Shown one piece after another: positions 53,208 through 62,495 of a stretch of DNA of 64,000 bases. The stretch covers positions 1,798,001 through 1,862,000 of the forward strand of contig JAXHLS010000002.1 of NCBI GenBank assembly GCA_034522055.1, in the 5' to 3' direction. The notes under the pieces are model-generated. The model worked only from the letters and a program-made list of their open reading frames with translations. It did no database searches and was not told the origin of the DNA. Made by a program: the position numbers and the translations under genes. Source of the DNA: Gammaproteobacteria bacterium. GTDB taxonomy: Bacteria > Pseudomonadota > Gammaproteobacteria > JAABTG01. How positions within the stretch are numbered: the stretch's first letter is position 1; each line of letters starts with the position of its first letter.

Positions 53208-53373
53208 TGGGAATAGTGAATAGGGAATAGTGATTAGTGAATAGTGAATGGTGAATAGGGAATAGTGGGTGGTGAATGGTGAATAGTGGATGGTGAATAG
53301 TGAATGGTGAATAGGGAAATGGGAATGAGGGGTAGGGAGTAGGGAATAGGGAATGGTGAAAGGGACATGGGTG
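53208..53373. repeat. Heptad minisatellite (GTGAATA/GTGAATG)
   Basis: Some 160 bases made almost entirely of degenerate seven-base units GTGAATA, GTGAATG and GGGAATA, nearly devoid of C on the plus strand. It fills the gap between the Pat-like gene and the convergent secreted-protein gene. No hairpin terminator is evident. Confidence 0.85.
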
Positions 53374-53423
53374 ATGGGGAGTGGGCCCGTCCGTGGGCCG
53401 TGGGGGAGGCGCTGACTATTCCC

Positions 53424-53798
53424 TCAGTACCGATAGTGCTTGCGGTAGCCGCGGTAACTCCCGTGGTCCCGGTAATCGCGGTAGCCGTGGCCGTAGTCGG
53501 ATCGATAATGGCTGCGGGGGCTGATGATGATTACCTTGGCTCCGCGGGAGCGATGACCGCGCTTGTAGTGTTTGGGGCCGTGCTCGCGGTGGTAGTCTTT
53601 CTTGCCGTGGTAGTAGTCTTTTTTGCCGTAGTAGTGGTCTTTTTTCGAATAGCGGCCGCGATAGGAGTGGTGGCGGTCCGATGGGTGGTAGTCGCCGATA
53701 TACAGCCCGAACTTGGTCCCCGCCTGGGTCGGGGCTGCGGGCAGCAGGAAGACGCTCAGGGCCGTGACGGCCAGCAGACTGCCGATCTTGCTTTTCAT
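53424..53798 (-). CDS. Small secreted His/Tyr/Arg/Lys-rich protein
   Basis: A 124-residue protein. Signal peptide (1-27, ending TQA), a short GTKFGLYIGDY strand, then a tail of about 80 residues dominated by His, Tyr, Lys, Arg and Gly. The tail includes KKDHYYGKKDYYHGKKDYHR, an eight-to-nine-residue repeat. GGAGGTG lies six bases before the ATG at 53798. The His content suggests metal binding, and the positive charge suggests wall or nucleic-acid association. I do not recognise a characterised family. Confidence 0.75.
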   Translation of the reverse strand: MKSKIGSLLAVTALSVFLLPAAPTQAGTKFGLYIGDYHPSDRHHSYRGRYSKKDHYYGKKDYYHGKKDYHREHGPKHYKRGHRSRGAKVIIISPRSHYRSDYGHGYRDYRDHGSYRGYRKHYRY

Positions 53799-53900
53799 GG
53801 TGTTCACCTCCAGGGGTTCGATGGCGGCCGAGGATTCGACCTTGGAGAGCATCATTCCATGGTGGGGATGAACGGGAACTGAACGCGTATCTGGGGTCGT

Positions 53901-53967
53901 ATTTGGGGTCAGAGTAAAAACCTGCTGTTTTTACTCTGACCCCAAATGTTCTGACCCCAAATGTTCA
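53901..53967. repeat. Perfect 20-base-arm hairpin repeat, copy 1
   Basis: ATTTGGGGTCAGAGTAAAAA (53901-53920) pairs perfectly with 53928-53947 around the loop CCTGCTG. It is followed by a direct half-repeat CTGACCCCAAATGTT (53951-53965). The type is known from REP-like elements mobilised by RAYT (IS200-like) transposases. Copy 2 is at 55788-55853, on the far side of the AbiE pair. Confidence 0.9.
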
Positions 53968-54024
53968 GGATGATCTCAAACTTGGCGCTCTTGGCTTGGT
54001 GAGAGGAACTTCTCCTCTCTACAC

Positions 54025-55020
54025 TCACGAATTCTGCTGGCGAGCCCCGTTTATTTCGTCTTGGAGTCCTTGGATGGCCGTCAGCACCTCGCCGATCTTC
54101 GGCTGCTCCCCGAATATCATAGTCGCCATAGACCGGTAGTCAGCCTCTATGGCGGCAAGCACGTGTCCTTCCGGAACCAGGCGCATGGTTCCCGGCGCCG
54201 CCAAATCGTAGCGCGCCCATCCACGAGGATAGAACCGTTGCTTGAACTCCACCACGTTGGCCAGCAGTTCCAGATCGGCGAGCGCGGCGTCCTTTGCCGG
54301 TGATCGCGCCATTCTCGCCAGGTCATAGTAATGGCGCGAGTAACGGGGTGGCTGGGGCCTGTCCTCCGGCCGATGGGCCTCATGATGAAGGATGGTGGCC
54401 TTTTCCCAGAACGTCCGTTCCGCCTTGATCACCCGGACAGCGCAACTCGAGCGCTCGAACACGTTTGGAAAGGCCTCGGCGGCATAGCTGCTGATGGTCC
54501 GTTCCTCGTTGGGAAGCCAGGAAGCGAGCGGACCAATCTCCAGGCGTACCTCGGGGCGCAGATAGCCCGCGTTAAAGGCCGCCGGGTACCGGACGTTGAT
54601 GACGTGCCCATCGGCGCCATCGACCCCGCAATGGCAGACACCGTCCAGGGCCATGGCGATCAACGCGAGCAACTCCCTGGCGATATACGTCTCCGCCTGT
54701 TCGTCGATGGCCTTGTTCAGCGAGTCCTGCTTCGTCTTCGACCGCTCGGCCAAGGGGTCCTCCCCTTCTAGCACCCGCCAGTCCAGGATCAAGTCGATGT
54801 CTTCGGAGAACCGCTCGATCAAACCGTAGACCTTGGACAGGCTGGTGCCGCCCTTGAACATCAGCAACGGCGCTAGCTGGGGCGCCTGGAAGATCCGACC
54901 GAGAACCCAGGTCACCCAGAAGTCCTTCTCCACCACCGCCGGGGTGGTCCCCTTGACGGCCGCTGTCTCGGAGAACAGGTCGCGCCGTTCTCCAGGGGAA
55001 AGGCGGGCGACTCGGTCCAT
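54025..55020 (-). CDS. abiEii: AbiEii-type nucleotidyltransferase toxin
   Basis: A 331-residue toxin of the AbiEii/AbiGii (DUF1814) family. The nucleotidyltransferase motifs are clear: FKGGTSLSKVYGL and, just after, RFSEDIDLILD with two catalytic Asp. A later conserved KAERTFWEKATILHHEAHR supplies the Lys/Glu motif. These toxins transfer nucleotides (to tRNA in studied relatives) and act in phage abortive infection. The ATG overlaps the antitoxin stop by one base. Confidence 0.93.
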   Translation of the reverse strand: MDRVARLSPGERRDLFSETAAVKGTTPAVVEKDFWVTWVLGRIFQAPQLAPLLMFKGGTSLSKVYGLIERFSEDIDLILDWRVLEGEDPLAERSKTKQDSLNKAIDEQAETYIARELLALIAMALDGVCHCGVDGADGHVINVRYPAAFNAGYLRPEVRLEIGPLASWLPNEERTISSYAAEAFPNVFERSSCAVRVIKAERTFWEKATILHHEAHRPEDRPQPPRYSRHYYDLARMARSPAKDAALADLELLANVVEFKQRFYPRGWARYDLAAPGTMRLVPEGHVLAAIEADYRSMATMIFGEQPKIGEVLTAIQGLQDEINGARQQNS

Positions 55021-55628
55021 CAGTTGGCCTCCCGGCAGGCCCGTTTGATGACCTGGAGGACCCAGGTGGTCACAGTTCGGGTTTCCTTGAGGATACGCCG
55101 GCAGGTATTGCGGTCCAGCCGCTTGCGTAGGGCCTCGACGACGGTCTCGTTCACGTGCTCGGGGCCGAGGGCCTTGATAGCCTGGACCAAGAGGCCGCTT
55201 TCCCTGACCTGGAACCCCACGTCTTTCAGTGCGGACTTCTTGAATGCCAGGGTGGTTCCCCGGACGTCGTACAGGCGGTTCGGCCCATCGGAGAGATAGA
55301 CCCAGCGCCCCGGCACTTGGCTGGACAGCCCCAGCAGGTTCAACGCCGCATCCCCGGATGGGAGGATTCGCCAGTTGAACTTCCGAGCCAAGGCGTGGGC
55401 CACTTGGTCCATGTCCGGGCTCAGAATCTGGCCCAGCAACTCACTGTAGCGGGGATAGTCATAGACACCGCGGTACACCCGCCGGATGGTGCCGGCGCGC
55501 GCGAGGCTGGACAGGGCCTGGTGGATGTTGGCCTCACTGAAATCCGGGGCGAAGTCCGCCTTGGTGAAGGCCCACCCCCTGCCGCGCCCGTATATCCTTG
55601 ATATTATTTTTTTTTCAACAGGTTGCAC
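55020..55628 (-). CDS. abiEi: AbiEi-type (DUF6088) antitoxin
   Basis: A 202-residue antitoxin with an N-terminal winged helix (IISRIYGRGRGWAFTKADFA, then HQALSSLARAGTIRRVYRG) and a C-terminal domain (VYLSDGPNRLYDVRGTTLAF). AbiEi antitoxins bind inverted repeats in their own promoter and silence the pair. Translation is coupled to the toxin gene. Upstream DNA (55629-55787) is AT-rich and unlike the neighbouring genes, consistent with horizontal acquisition. Confidence 0.9.
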   Translation of the reverse strand: MQPVEKKIISRIYGRGRGWAFTKADFAPDFSEANIHQALSSLARAGTIRRVYRGVYDYPRYSELLGQILSPDMDQVAHALARKFNWRILPSGDAALNLLGLSSQVPGRWVYLSDGPNRLYDVRGTTLAFKKSALKDVGFQVRESGLLVQAIKALGPEHVNETVVEALRKRLDRNTCRRILKETRTVTTWVLQVIKRACREAN

Positions 55629-55787
55629 GATTTTTGAGTGCTGATCTTTTCAGGAAAAACGAGTGCTTTTTCTGAAATGTAGCGCGCCAAGGGTCGAGAT
55701 GCCAAATAATAGAATAACAGGGCAGGATAACAGGGGAAGATGATGAAACGGTTGGGGCAGCGGTATGTCCAGTACGTCAACCGGAAG

Positions 55788-55853
55788 ATTTGGGGTCAGA
55801 GTAAAAACAGCAGGTTTTTACTCTGACCCCAAATGTTGTGACCCCAAATGTTG
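55788..55853. repeat. Perfect 20-base-arm hairpin repeat, copy 2
   Basis: Arms identical to copy 1 (55788-55807 and 55815-55834), but the loop is CAGCAGG, the reverse complement of copy 1's CCTGCTG. It is followed by TGACCCCAAATGTT in the same orientation as in copy 1. Together the two copies bracket 54025-55628. The rest of the 270-base gap 55629-55898 holds no gene. Confidence 0.9.
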
Positions 55854-55898
55854 GAGCCAGCGGCCGTCGGTCGCTGGCGCGTCCATGAGTCGGGGGGG

Positions 55899-56354
55899 CT
55901 ACTCGCGGAGAAGGGGGACTACCTGGGCACCCTGCGCCGGGATGGCGCCGTCGCGGTAGCGTTCCTCCATGCGGTCCAGGGCTGGGCCCAGTTCGCTCAC
56001 CAAACGCTGCTGAATGTCATCGAGGCCTTCCCGGTAGTAGATGACTTCGCAGGGGACGCCGGCCTCCAGGCTGTTGCGCGCGGCGCCTGCCGCGGCCCGC
56101 CAGGAGATGAGTATGGGGCGGCCCCAGTCTTCGTCGTGGCGCACATGGCCGCCCTGGCTATCCACGAAGACGATCTCCTCGGCGTCTACCACCCCCACGT
56201 ACTGCATGGTGCGGATGGGTATGAACACGCAACCGGTCTCACTGCGGGCCAGGAACAGCCGGCAGCGGTTGTAGTAGCGGGCGGGCATGGTCCACGCCAA
56301 CCTGTCTACCTCGGGCAGGCGCACGAAGGTCTCGGTGGTGTGGCCGGACGCCAT
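55899..56354 (-). CDS. Unrecognised conserved-looking protein (partner of 56364 gene)
   Basis: A 151-residue soluble protein with no signal peptide or membrane segment. Residues 20-110 look beta-rich (RYYNRCRLFLARSETGCVFI, MQYVGVVDAEEIVFVDSQGG, HDEDWGRPILISW). A C-terminal helix follows (LDDIQQRLVSELGPALDRME). It starts ten bases after the stop of the 56364-56678 gene and is surely co-transcribed with it. I do not recognise the family and assign no function. Confidence 0.7.
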   Translation of the reverse strand: MASGHTTETFVRLPEVDRLAWTMPARYYNRCRLFLARSETGCVFIPIRTMQYVGVVDAEEIVFVDSQGGHVRHDEDWGRPILISWRAAAGAARNSLEAGVPCEVIYYREGLDDIQQRLVSELGPALDRMEERYRDGAIPAQGAQVVPLLRE

Positions 56355-56363
56355 GGTGGTGGC

Positions 56364-56678
56364 TCAGGCCTCGTCCTCGAGGTCGGCTGAGGGGTCCCAG
56401 CCGTCCTCCCGGGCCTGGTGGATGGCCTCGTCGTAGATGCGCTGGTGACGCTCCCGCAAGTCCGGCGGCAGCCTGGATACCAGGTGGCCGTACTTCATCC
56501 ACTCCTTGTAGACCTGGTCGTAGAGTTCCTGGATACGGTCGTAGCTCCAGCCCGCCCCGTCCTCCGTCTCGGGCAGGAGTTCGAACAACCAGGCGTCCCG
56601 GATTATGCGCTCGGCGTCGCTGATGCCGGCCTTGCGGTCGTTACGCACGCCGACGTAATTGACTTTCGTTCTCTTCAA
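56364..56678 (-). CDS. Unrecognised small helical protein
   Basis: A 104-residue protein, basic at the N-terminus (MKRTKVNYVGVRNDRK) and acidic at the end. It appears mostly helical (DRIQELYDQVYKEWMKYGHL, LRERHQRIYDEAIHQARE). Codon pattern and coupling to the next gene support real coding. No family recognised. The upstream region 56679-56829 holds no further gene but separates it from the CPCC gene. Confidence 0.68.
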   Translation of the reverse strand: MKRTKVNYVGVRNDRKAGISDAERIIRDAWLFELLPETEDGAGWSYDRIQELYDQVYKEWMKYGHLVSRLPPDLRERHQRIYDEAIHQAREDGWDPSADLEDEA

Positions 56679-56829
56679 TTTCGTAACCTTGCACGCTGCA
56701 GTGGTGGGGTATCGGGGGAGTACACCGCGGTGGCCGGCTCCGCGGGAGCCCTATTCTAGGGCCATTCGCGCCGGCACGGGCAAGTTTCGTCTGCCCGCCC
56801 CGGGGGCGATACGCGCGGTACCCGGATCA

Positions 56830-57240
56830 TCAGCTGGACAGCCGCCGCCAGTAGGTGTCCCGCCAGTAGTAGAGCACGGTGGTGTCGGCGAGGGGATAGG
56901 AGTCGCCGTATCGGACCCCGCGCCGGGGTTCCTCGATGTTGTCGCGGCGGGCATCCAGGGGCCGCCAGGCGGCCTCCCGGGGCTCCTGCTCCAGGGGGGG
57001 GCGGGTGGTGCCGCGATTGCGGCGCTCCGCGGCGCCGTGGCTGGAGTAGTTTATCTGACCATCCTCCAGGGATATGCCGTTGGCACTGCCGGGCATGCGC
57101 GGAAAACGCAGCTGGGCGAGGTCGTCCTCCCAGGCACACACCGGGCAGACCTGGTGGCTGCCGGGGGCCATGCTGAACACCAGATGCCCGCAACAGGGGC
57201 AGGGGAAGCGTTCGGGCGTCGAAGGCGGCACGAGATCCAT
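56830..57240 (-). CDS. CPCC-type cysteine-rich protein
   Basis: A 136-residue protein with the Cys_rich_CPCC motif FPCPCCGHLVF followed by QVCPVCAWEDD, i.e. two CxxC-like pairs forming a probable zinc ribbon in the first 45 residues. The remainder is hydrophilic and ends in TVLYYWRDTYWRRL. Function of CPCC proteins is unknown. They are common in polymorphic-toxin and accessory regions, which fits the adjoining AbiE segment. I start at 57240 (MDLVPP) rather than six codons upstream. Confidence 0.8.
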   Translation of the reverse strand: MDLVPPSTPERFPCPCCGHLVFSMAPGSHQVCPVCAWEDDLAQLRFPRMPGSANGISLEDGQINYSSHGAAERRNRGTTRPPLEQEPREAAWRPLDARRDNIEEPRRGVRYGDSYPLADTTVLYYWRDTYWRRLSS

Positions 57241-57291
57241 GGCCCGATCTAAGCACACCGCGGGGGCGGGATGAAAGAATGTCCCCCGAAC

Positions 57292-57316
57292 AAAAAAAGG
57301 GGCCCGCAGGCCCCTT
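57292..57316 (-). terminator. Intrinsic terminator of fba
   Basis: AAGGGGCC-CGCA-GGCCCCTT hairpin (57297-57316) with an A-run at 57292-57298 on its left, which gives the U-tract for the minus-strand fba transcript. It is 30 bases past the fba stop. Confidence 0.92.
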
Positions 57317-57345
57317 CACACTTTGCCAAGTGTTTTATGGTCGGG

Positions 57346-58410
57346 TCAGTTCACCCGCGGGTCCAACTCGCCCTTGATGTAGCGGTCGGTCATGGCCTCC
57401 AGGGACAGGACCTTGATGCTGGAGGCATTGCCGGCCGTGCCGAAGGCCTCGTAGCGGGCCTTGCATACGCTCTTCATGCCGTCGGTGGCGGCCTGGAGGT
57501 ACTTGCGCGGGTCGAAGTTCTTGGGGTTTTCCGCCAGGTGCTTGCGGATGGCGCCCGTAGAGGCCATGCGCAGATCGGTGTCGATGTTCACCTTGCGCAC
57601 GCCGTTCTTGATGCCCTCGGCGATCTCCTCCACCGGCACACCGTAGGTTTCGCCCATGTCGCCGCCGTGGTCGTTGATCATCTTCAGCCAGTCCTGAGGC
57701 ACCGAGGAGGAGCCGTGCATCACCAGGTGGGTGTTGGGGATGCGGGCGTGGATCTCGCGGATGCGCTCGATGGCCAGGATGTCGCCCGTGGGTGGGCGGG
57801 TGAACTTGTAGGCGCCGTGGGAGGTGCCGATGGCGATGGCCAGGGCGTCCACCTGGGTGTCCTTGACGAACTGGGCGGCCTCTTCGGGATCCGTGAGGAG
57901 CTGGTCGTGGGACAGCTTGCCTTCGGCACCGGAGCCGTCCTCCTCGCCGGCCATGCCCGACTCCAGGGAGCCGAGGCAGCCCAGCTCACCCTCCACGGAC
58001 ACGCCGCAGGCGTGGGCCATGTCCACCACCTGACGGGTGACGCGGGCGTTGTAGTCGTAGTCCATGGGGGTCTTCATGTCCTCGCCCAGGGAGCCGTCCA
58101 TCATCACCGAGGAGAAGCCGAGCTGGATGGATCGCTGGCATACGGCGGGCGACGAGCCATGGTCCTGGTGCATCACCACCGGGATGTGGGGCCACTCCTC
58201 GATGGCGGCCAGGATCAGGTGGCGCAGGAAGGGTGCGCCGGCGTATTTGCGGGCGCCGGCCGAGGCCTGGACGATGACCGGGCTGTCGGTCTCGTCGGCG
58301 GCCTCCATGATGGCCCGCATCTGTTCCAGGTTGTTCACGTTGTATGCAGGCACGCCATAGCCGCGTTCGGCGGCGTGGTCCAGCAACTGGCGCAGGGAAA
58401 TCAATGCCAT
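57346..58410 (-). CDS. fba: Class II fructose-1,6-bisphosphate aldolase (CbbA type)
   Basis: A 354-residue zinc-dependent aldolase of the CALVIN-type class II subgroup. It condenses DHAP with GAP (or erythrose 4-phosphate in the CBB cycle). The zinc His of HQDHGSS, the GEDMKTP segment, [18 protein letters not shown] and the phosphate-binding VNIDTDLR are all present. AGGAG precedes the ATG. Last gene of the minus-strand tkt-gap-pgk-pyk-fba block, with its own terminator; 25 bases separate it from pyk. Confidence 0.97.
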   Translation of the reverse strand: MALISLRQLLDHAAERGYGVPAYNVNNLEQMRAIMEAADETDSPVIVQASAGARKYAGAPFLRHLILAAIEEWPHIPVVMHQDHGSSPAVCQRSIQLGFSSVMMDGSLGEDMKTPMDYDYNARVTRQVVDMAHACGVSVEGELGCLGSLESGMAGEEDGSGAEGKLSHDQLLTDPEEAAQFVKDTQVDALAIAIGTSHGAYKFTRPPTGDILAIERIREIHARIPNTHLVMHGSSSVPQDWLKMINDHGGDMGETYGVPVEEIAEGIKNGVRKVNIDTDLRMASTGAIRKHLAENPKNFDPRKYLQAATDGMKSVCKARYEAFGTAGNASSIKVLSLEAMTDRYIKGELDPRVN

Positions 58411-58435
58411 TGTCTTCTCTCCTCTCGAATAAGAA

Positions 58436-59893
58436 TCACTGCTGTTTCCTAGTTGTGCGTGTGACCTCCTGGCCCACGCGGATGATTTTCATCAGGTTGG
58501 TGCCGCCCTCGATGCCGCGGCGATCCCCCTTGGTGATGATGACGAGGTCGCCTTCGCGGACCGTGCCGCGCCGCACCAGCTCGTCCGTAACCTCCTTGTT
58601 GGCCTCGAGAATATCGTCCGTGGAGAGCTCGAAGCTGACCGGGTACACACCGCGGTAAAGGGTCACTTTTCTACGCGTAGCGACGTGCTTGGTCAAGGCG
58701 TAGATGGGAATGCCGGAGCTGATGCGACTCATCCACAGGGGCGTGGAGCCCGACTCCGTGAGGGCGGCGATGGCCTTCACCCCCAGGTGGTTCGCGGTGT
58801 ACATGGTGGCCATGGCGATGGCTTCGTCGATATGGCCGAATATGGTGCCGATGCGGTGGGCGGAGGTGCGGGCGGAGCGCTGTTTTTCCGCCTCCACGCA
58901 GATGCGGTCCATGGCCTGCACCACGATGGCGGGGTACTTACCGGTGGCGGTCTCGGCGGACAGCATCACGGCGTCGGTGCCGTCCAGCACGGCGTTGGCC
59001 ACGTCGAACACCTCGGCGCGCGTGGGGATCTGGTTGTCCCGCATGGATTCCATCATCTGGGTGGCGGTGATCACCAGGCGGTTGGCCTCGCGGGCGCGGT
59101 GGATGAGGTCCTTCTGCACCGGCGGCAGGGCGGCATCGCCGATCTCCACGCCGAGGTCGCCGCGGGCCACCATGATGGCGTCGCAGGCCTCGAGGATCTC
59201 GTCGATGTTCTGCAGGGCCTCGGCGCGCTCGATCTTGGCGACGATGCTGCCCTTGCCGCCGGCCTCCCGGAACAGCCGGCGTGCCTCGAGGACGTCGTTG
59301 GCGTCGCGGGGAAAAGAGATGGCCAGGTAGTCCGCCTCCAGTTCCGCCGCCACCACGATGTCGTCGCGATCCTTCTGGGTGAGGGCCTGGGCCGACAGCC
59401 CGCCACCCTGGCGGTTGATGCCCTTGCAGTCGTAGAGGATACCCCCCACCGTCACCTGGCATTCCACCCGCGGGCCTTCCACCCCCGTCACCCACAACAC
59501 GATGCGGCCGTCGTCCAGCAGCAGGATGTCGCCCCGGCTCACGTCGGCGGGCAGGGCCTTATAGGTGACGCCCACCCGGTGCTGATCACCCTCGTCGGTC
59601 GGGCATTCGGCGTCGAGCACGAAGGCGGCCCCTTCCTCCAGCACCACCTCGCCACCCTTGAAACGCTCGATGCGGATCTTGGGGCCCTGGAGATCCATCA
59701 GCAGCCCCACCTGGCGGCCGAAGGCGCGGGCGCGGTTGCGCACGGTCTCGGCGCGCACCCGATGGGTGGCCCAGTCGCCGTGTGAAAAGTTGAGGCGGGC
59801 CACATCCACGCCGGCCTCGATGACGCGGTCCATGCTCTTGGGGTCGTCCGTTGCCGGCCCGAGGGTGGCGACTATCTTTGTTCTTCTCAGCAT
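58436..59893 (-). CDS. pyk: Pyruvate kinase
   Basis: A 485-residue type II (PykA-like) pyruvate kinase. [15 protein letters not shown] opens the barrel, KIERAEAL carries the catalytic Lys, [12 protein letters not shown] is the signature with Mg ligands, and a C-terminal allosteric domain with [12 protein letters not shown] follows. It makes ATP and pyruvate from PEP, linking fixed carbon to acetyl-CoA and so to PHB. I start at 59893 (MLRRTK), the conserved start; an upstream extension is not homologous. Confidence 0.96.
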   Translation of the reverse strand: MLRRTKIVATLGPATDDPKSMDRVIEAGVDVARLNFSHGDWATHRVRAETVRNRARAFGRQVGLLMDLQGPKIRIERFKGGEVVLEEGAAFVLDAECPTDEGDQHRVGVTYKALPADVSRGDILLLDDGRIVLWVTGVEGPRVECQVTVGGILYDCKGINRQGGGLSAQALTQKDRDDIVVAAELEADYLAISFPRDANDVLEARRLFREAGGKGSIVAKIERAEALQNIDEILEACDAIMVARGDLGVEIGDAALPPVQKDLIHRAREANRLVITATQMMESMRDNQIPTRAEVFDVANAVLDGTDAVMLSAETATGKYPAIVVQAMDRICVEAEKQRSARTSAHRIGTIFGHIDEAIAMATMYTANHLGVKAIAALTESGSTPLWMSRISSGIPIYALTKHVATRRKVTLYRGVYPVSFELSTDDILEANKEVTDELVRRGTVREGDLVIITKGDRRGIEGGTNLMKIIRVGQEVTRTTRKQQ

Positions 59894-60052
59894 GGGATGC
59901 CTTGGTAACCCTGTGAAATGGTACGAATGGACCCGGAGTGTCGAAATCCCGGGGGCCATGGCCGGGCGGTGGCCGGGGAGGACCGCCGCCGCCAAGGCGC
60001 CAGGATACGCGCCTTCGGTTGCCAGGGGGTTACCGGCGAAGGCGCGGGGGCC

Positions 60053-61231
60053 TCAGGCGCCCCGTTCCTCCAACATGGCCACCGCCGGCAGGGTCTTGCC
60101 CTCCAGATACTCCAGGAAGGCACCGCCGGCGGTGGAGATGTAGGATACCCGGTCGTAGATGCCGTACTTCTGGATGGCGGCGATGGTATCGCCGCCGCCG
60201 GCCAGGGAGAAGCCGTTAGACTCGGCGATGGCCATGCCCATGGCCCTGGTGCCGGCACCGAACTGGTCGAACTCGAACACCCCCACGGGGCCGTTCCACA
60301 CGATGGTGCCGGCGTTCTTCAGCATGTCGGCGTACTGGGCCGCGGTCTCGGGGCCGACGTCGAAGATCATGTCGTCGTCCGCCACCTCGTCCACCTTCTT
60401 CACGGTGGCCGCGGCGGACTCGGAGAACTCCTTGCCCACCACCACGTCCAGGGGCACCGGGATGTCACCGCCCTTGGCGCGGGCAGCCTCCATCAGGCGT
60501 TTGGCCTCGTCCACCAGGTCCGCCTCGTAGAGGGACTTGCCGACGTTGTGGCCCATGGCGGCGATGAAAGTGTTGGCGATGCCGCCGCCCACGATGAGCT
60601 GGTCCACCTTGGTGGACAGGGACTCGAGCACCGTGAGCTTGGTGGAGACCTTGGAGCCGCCGACGATGGCCACCATGGGGCGGGCCGGATTGGCCAGGGC
60701 CTTGGCCAGGGCGTCCAGCTCTTCGGCCAGCAACAGGCCGGCGCAGGCCACGGGCGCGAACTTGCCGGCGCCGTGGGTGGATGCCTGGGCGCGATGGGCG
60801 GTGCCGAAGGCGTCCATCACGAAGACGTCGCACAGGGCCGCGTATTTCTTCGCCAGGGTCTCGTCGTCCTTGCCCTCGCCCTTGTTGAAGCGCACGTTCT
60901 CCAGCAGCACCACCTCGCCGTCATCCATCTGCGGGGCGTGTTCCAGGTAGTCCTTCACCAGGGGCACGGTGCGGCCCAGCTTGGCGGACATGTCGTCGGC
61001 GATGGGCTGCATCGAGTTCTCCTCGTCCACGATGCCCTCCTCGGGGCGGCCGCGGTGGGAGAACACCATCACGTTCGCCCCGGCCTTCATGCAATGCTCG
61101 ACGGTGGGCATGGAGGCGGTGATGCGGGCGTCGCTGGTCACCTTGCCGTCCTTCACGGGGACATTCAGGTCGGCACGGATGAGGACCCGCTTACCCGCGA
61201 GGTCGAGGTCGGTCAGTTTGATAAAGGACAT
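60053..61231 (-). CDS. pgk: Phosphoglycerate kinase
   Basis: A 392-residue kinase working in the CBB direction (3-phosphoglycerate to 1,3-bisphosphoglycerate) and in glycolysis. [34 protein letters not shown] and GGGIANTFI mark the substrate half. The nucleotide half ends with [20 protein letters not shown] about ten bases before the ATG. The 59894-60052 gap to pyk carries no gene. Confidence 0.98.
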   Translation of the reverse strand: MSFIKLTDLDLAGKRVLIRADLNVPVKDGKVTSDARITASMPTVEHCMKAGANVMVFSHRGRPEEGIVDEENSMQPIADDMSAKLGRTVPLVKDYLEHAPQMDDGEVVLLENVRFNKGEGKDDETLAKKYAALCDVFVMDAFGTAHRAQASTHGAGKFAPVACAGLLLAEELDALAKALANPARPMVAIVGGSKVSTKLTVLESLSTKVDQLIVGGGIANTFIAAMGHNVGKSLYEADLVDEAKRLMEAARAKGGDIPVPLDVVVGKEFSESAAATVKKVDEVADDDMIFDVGPETAAQYADMLKNAGTIVWNGPVGVFEFDQFGAGTRAMGMAIAESNGFSLAGGGDTIAAIQKYGIYDRVSYISTAGGAFLEYLEGKTLPAVAMLEERGA

Positions 61232-61256
61232 GAAGTACGAACTCCTTCGTCGTTCG

Positions 61257-61357
61257 AATTATGAATTTTGAATTTTGAATTCTGAATTGCGGTCCCGGCG
61301 AAGCCCATGCGTTGGCCAGTGCCGGTTTTCAATTCAAAATTCACAATTCACAATTCA
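61257..61357. repeat. Inverted pair of AT-rich AATTTTGAATT repeats
   Basis: AATTATGAATTTTGAATTTT (61257-61276) continuing to 61288 faces an inverted copy TTCAATTCAAAATTCACAAT (61328-61347) continuing to 61357. They could pair as a long stem across about 40 bases. The same sequence follows cbbS at 27000-27027. It lies between gap and pgk. Confidence 0.75.
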
Positions 61358-61362
61358 TGTGT

Positions 61363-61410
61363 GATTGGGCACTGCCGGAGTGGGGCGAGCCCACTCCGGC
61401 AGCAGCCCAA

Positions 61411-61412
<2 letters not shown>
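61363..61412 (-). terminator. Long hairpin overlapping the gap stop codon
   Basis: ATTGGGC-(A)-CTGCCGGAGTGGG pairs with CCCACTCCGGCAG-(CA)-GCCCAAT, about 20 base pairs with a CGAG loop. The stem includes the last bases of the gap stop. The adjacent AT-rich repeat follows but no clean U-run, so it may be a processing or stabilising element rather than a full terminator. Confidence 0.6.
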
Positions 61413-62427
<1,015 letters not shown>

Positions 62428-62495
62428 CTAACGGGTTGAAGGCCAGGACGCGGGTCGCACGGGCGCCGCTCCGGCGCCGTGCCCCCGCGCGTCGG

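Noticed and set aside
53208-53373. CRISPR-like regularly repeated tract
   Set aside because: Units are seven bases, degenerate and without spacers; a minisatellite, not a CRISPR array.
53367-53882. 171-residue hydrophobic plus-strand frame
   Set aside because: Antisense to the His/Tyr-rich secreted protein, which has a proper signal peptide and GGAGGTG site; Val-rich stretch is the complement of His/Tyr codons.
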